NCBI GenBank assembly: GCA_928212115.1
Contig: CAKMRJ010000001.1
Location: 176,824,030 to 176,888,029 of the forward strand
Length of the DNA: 64,000 bases
DNA from: Lactuca virosa
Lineage: Eukaryota > Streptophyta > Magnoliopsida > Asterales > Asteraceae
Direction: 5' to 3'
The notes beneath the pieces were generated by a model. That model saw nothing but the letters and a program-made list of their open reading frames with translations. It did no database searches and was not told the origin of the DNA. Positions 63,471 to 64,000 of this stretch are shown piece by piece. Position 1 is the first letter of the stretch. The number at the start of each line of letters is the position of its first letter. Position numbers and translations under genes: made by a program.

Positions 63471-64000
63471 TTGAGATATGCCTCCTATCATGTGCCTGGA
63501 ACAGCCACTATCAACAAACCGAAGTCTGGTGATATGCCTCCATAGCTGCTCCAACATAGATCGGCATCAGTTGGTCTTTGGAACCTGATCCATGTTGAAA
63601 CTGGGTTGACCTTTTTCATCCTTGCACGATACTTTCTCCCATGACATATCCTGTTTATCACAAACAGAAGATGAAGAAATATTATAGTCATTGGGTGATT
63701 TGGGAGATTGAACCTTTGGTACCCATGTGTAGTTGGGTTTAACCCATTTCTTTTTTGATCTGATGGGTGCCTCGGTACTTGATTTTGAACTGGAAGCCGA
63801 TCGTCGAGATGACTTTGACCTAACCGGTCTTGATTTCGCCGGAGCATCTCTTGGATTGGACTTCTTGTCCGACATTCCCTTATTGCCCTTGAGATTTTGA
63901 TTCTTGGCCTTTTACGTGTTCCAGACGTCATTGTCTGAACGTGGCCTCAAAGGGTTTCTTTTGAAAGATCTCCCTCTTGGCGCGTTCTGCCAGCCTTGTC
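63450..64000 (-). pseudogene. C6 gag-protease linker and protease motif
   Basis: From 63875 the minus strand has a basic, Ser/Lys-rich linker (KSRPVRSKSSRR, KKKWVKPNYTWVPK) of SIRE type, ending in a stop near 63567. In another frame DSGCSRHM at about 63515-63490 is the copia protease active-site block. A further linker fragment with a TAA lies between 63905 and 64000. The upstream gag is outside the window. Confidence 0.7.

Larger units (their letters stand above)
60943..64000 (-). mobile_element. C6: Ty1/copia SIRE-like element, minus strand, runs off the window
   Basis: Minus strand from the right: gag-protease linker, protease motif, then directly a noncoding region with repeats, a C/T-rich poly-T-like repeat resembling that of C2, a short third-ORF-like remnant, polypurine tract and 3' LTR (61387 to 60943). 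Integrase, RT and RNase H are not found, so pol is deleted. ATTTC at 60938-60942 is the candidate target-site sequence. Confidence 0.75.

Noticed and set aside
1..64000. tRNA, rRNA or other RNA genes; host protein-coding genes
   Set aside because: I looked for tRNA-like cloverleaf motifs and exon-like host coding sequence and saw none that I could support; only 12-base tRNA-complementary primer sites are present.

Overview
The window is a repeat-packed piece of a plant nuclear chromosome. No intact host gene is visible. Nearly every base can be assigned to nested LTR retrotransposons: Ty3/gypsy elements of the chromovirus/Tekay type with initiator-tRNA-Met primer sites, and Ty1/copia elements of SIRE/Maximus-like and Angela/Tork-like types. 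The element families, the ACTCG(A/G)CGAGT motif clusters in one LTR family, and a SIRE-type copia carrying a third ORF suggest Asteraceae, most likely lettuce (Lactuca) or a close relative. That organism call is inference.

Layout, left to right (names are mine). G1, gypsy, minus, 1-5904: pol, gag, primer site and 5' LTR; its 3' part lies outside the window. G1 is inserted in the RT region of G2, gypsy, minus, 5905-12577, which has gag, an accessory ORF upstream of gag, and a 2.95-kb LTR. G2 is inserted in the integrase of C1, copia, minus, 12578-17045. C1 abuts head-to-head C2, a SIRE-like copia on plus, 17046-28346, with pol, a long third ORF and a 3' LTR. C2 is inserted in the RNase H of C3, an Angela-like copia on minus, 28347-34280, which sits in the 5' LTR of G3. 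G3, gypsy, plus, is old and riddled with stops (34281-36729 and 48418-55010). Its leader is split by G4, gypsy, minus, 36730-48417, a complete insertion with a TTATG target-site duplication, nearly identical LTRs, an unbroken gag-protease ORF and a deletion of most of pol. Beyond G3 come a decayed fragment of an RT-associated protein (55790-56343), AT-rich DNA with no recognised gene, then C4 (copia, minus, 58693-60759), C5 (copia LTR, plus, 60760-60942) inserted in C4, and C6 (copia, minus, from 60943) inserted in C5.

The most interesting signals are about how the gypsy elements may be expressed. In G2, G3 and G4 a pyrimidine tract ending in AG lies 1-4 nt before the gag ATG, with GTAAG-type donors in the leader. 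In G2 and G4 the implied leader intron contains the accessory ORF, and in G4 that ORF ends in a strongly hydrophobic C-terminal segment. In G3 a 75-bp AT-rich GT...AG segment with an in-frame stop separates gag from protease. Three unrelated LTRs (G1, G3, C6) carry short CpG-containing inverted repeats just upstream of a TATA-like box. G3 has been inactivated mainly by TAG stops at places where CAG is expected, as decay of methylated CHG sites would produce.

All element boundaries were read by eye from TG...CA ends, primer sites, polypurine tracts and target-site duplications. Clade names and LTR similarity statements were not tested by alignment.
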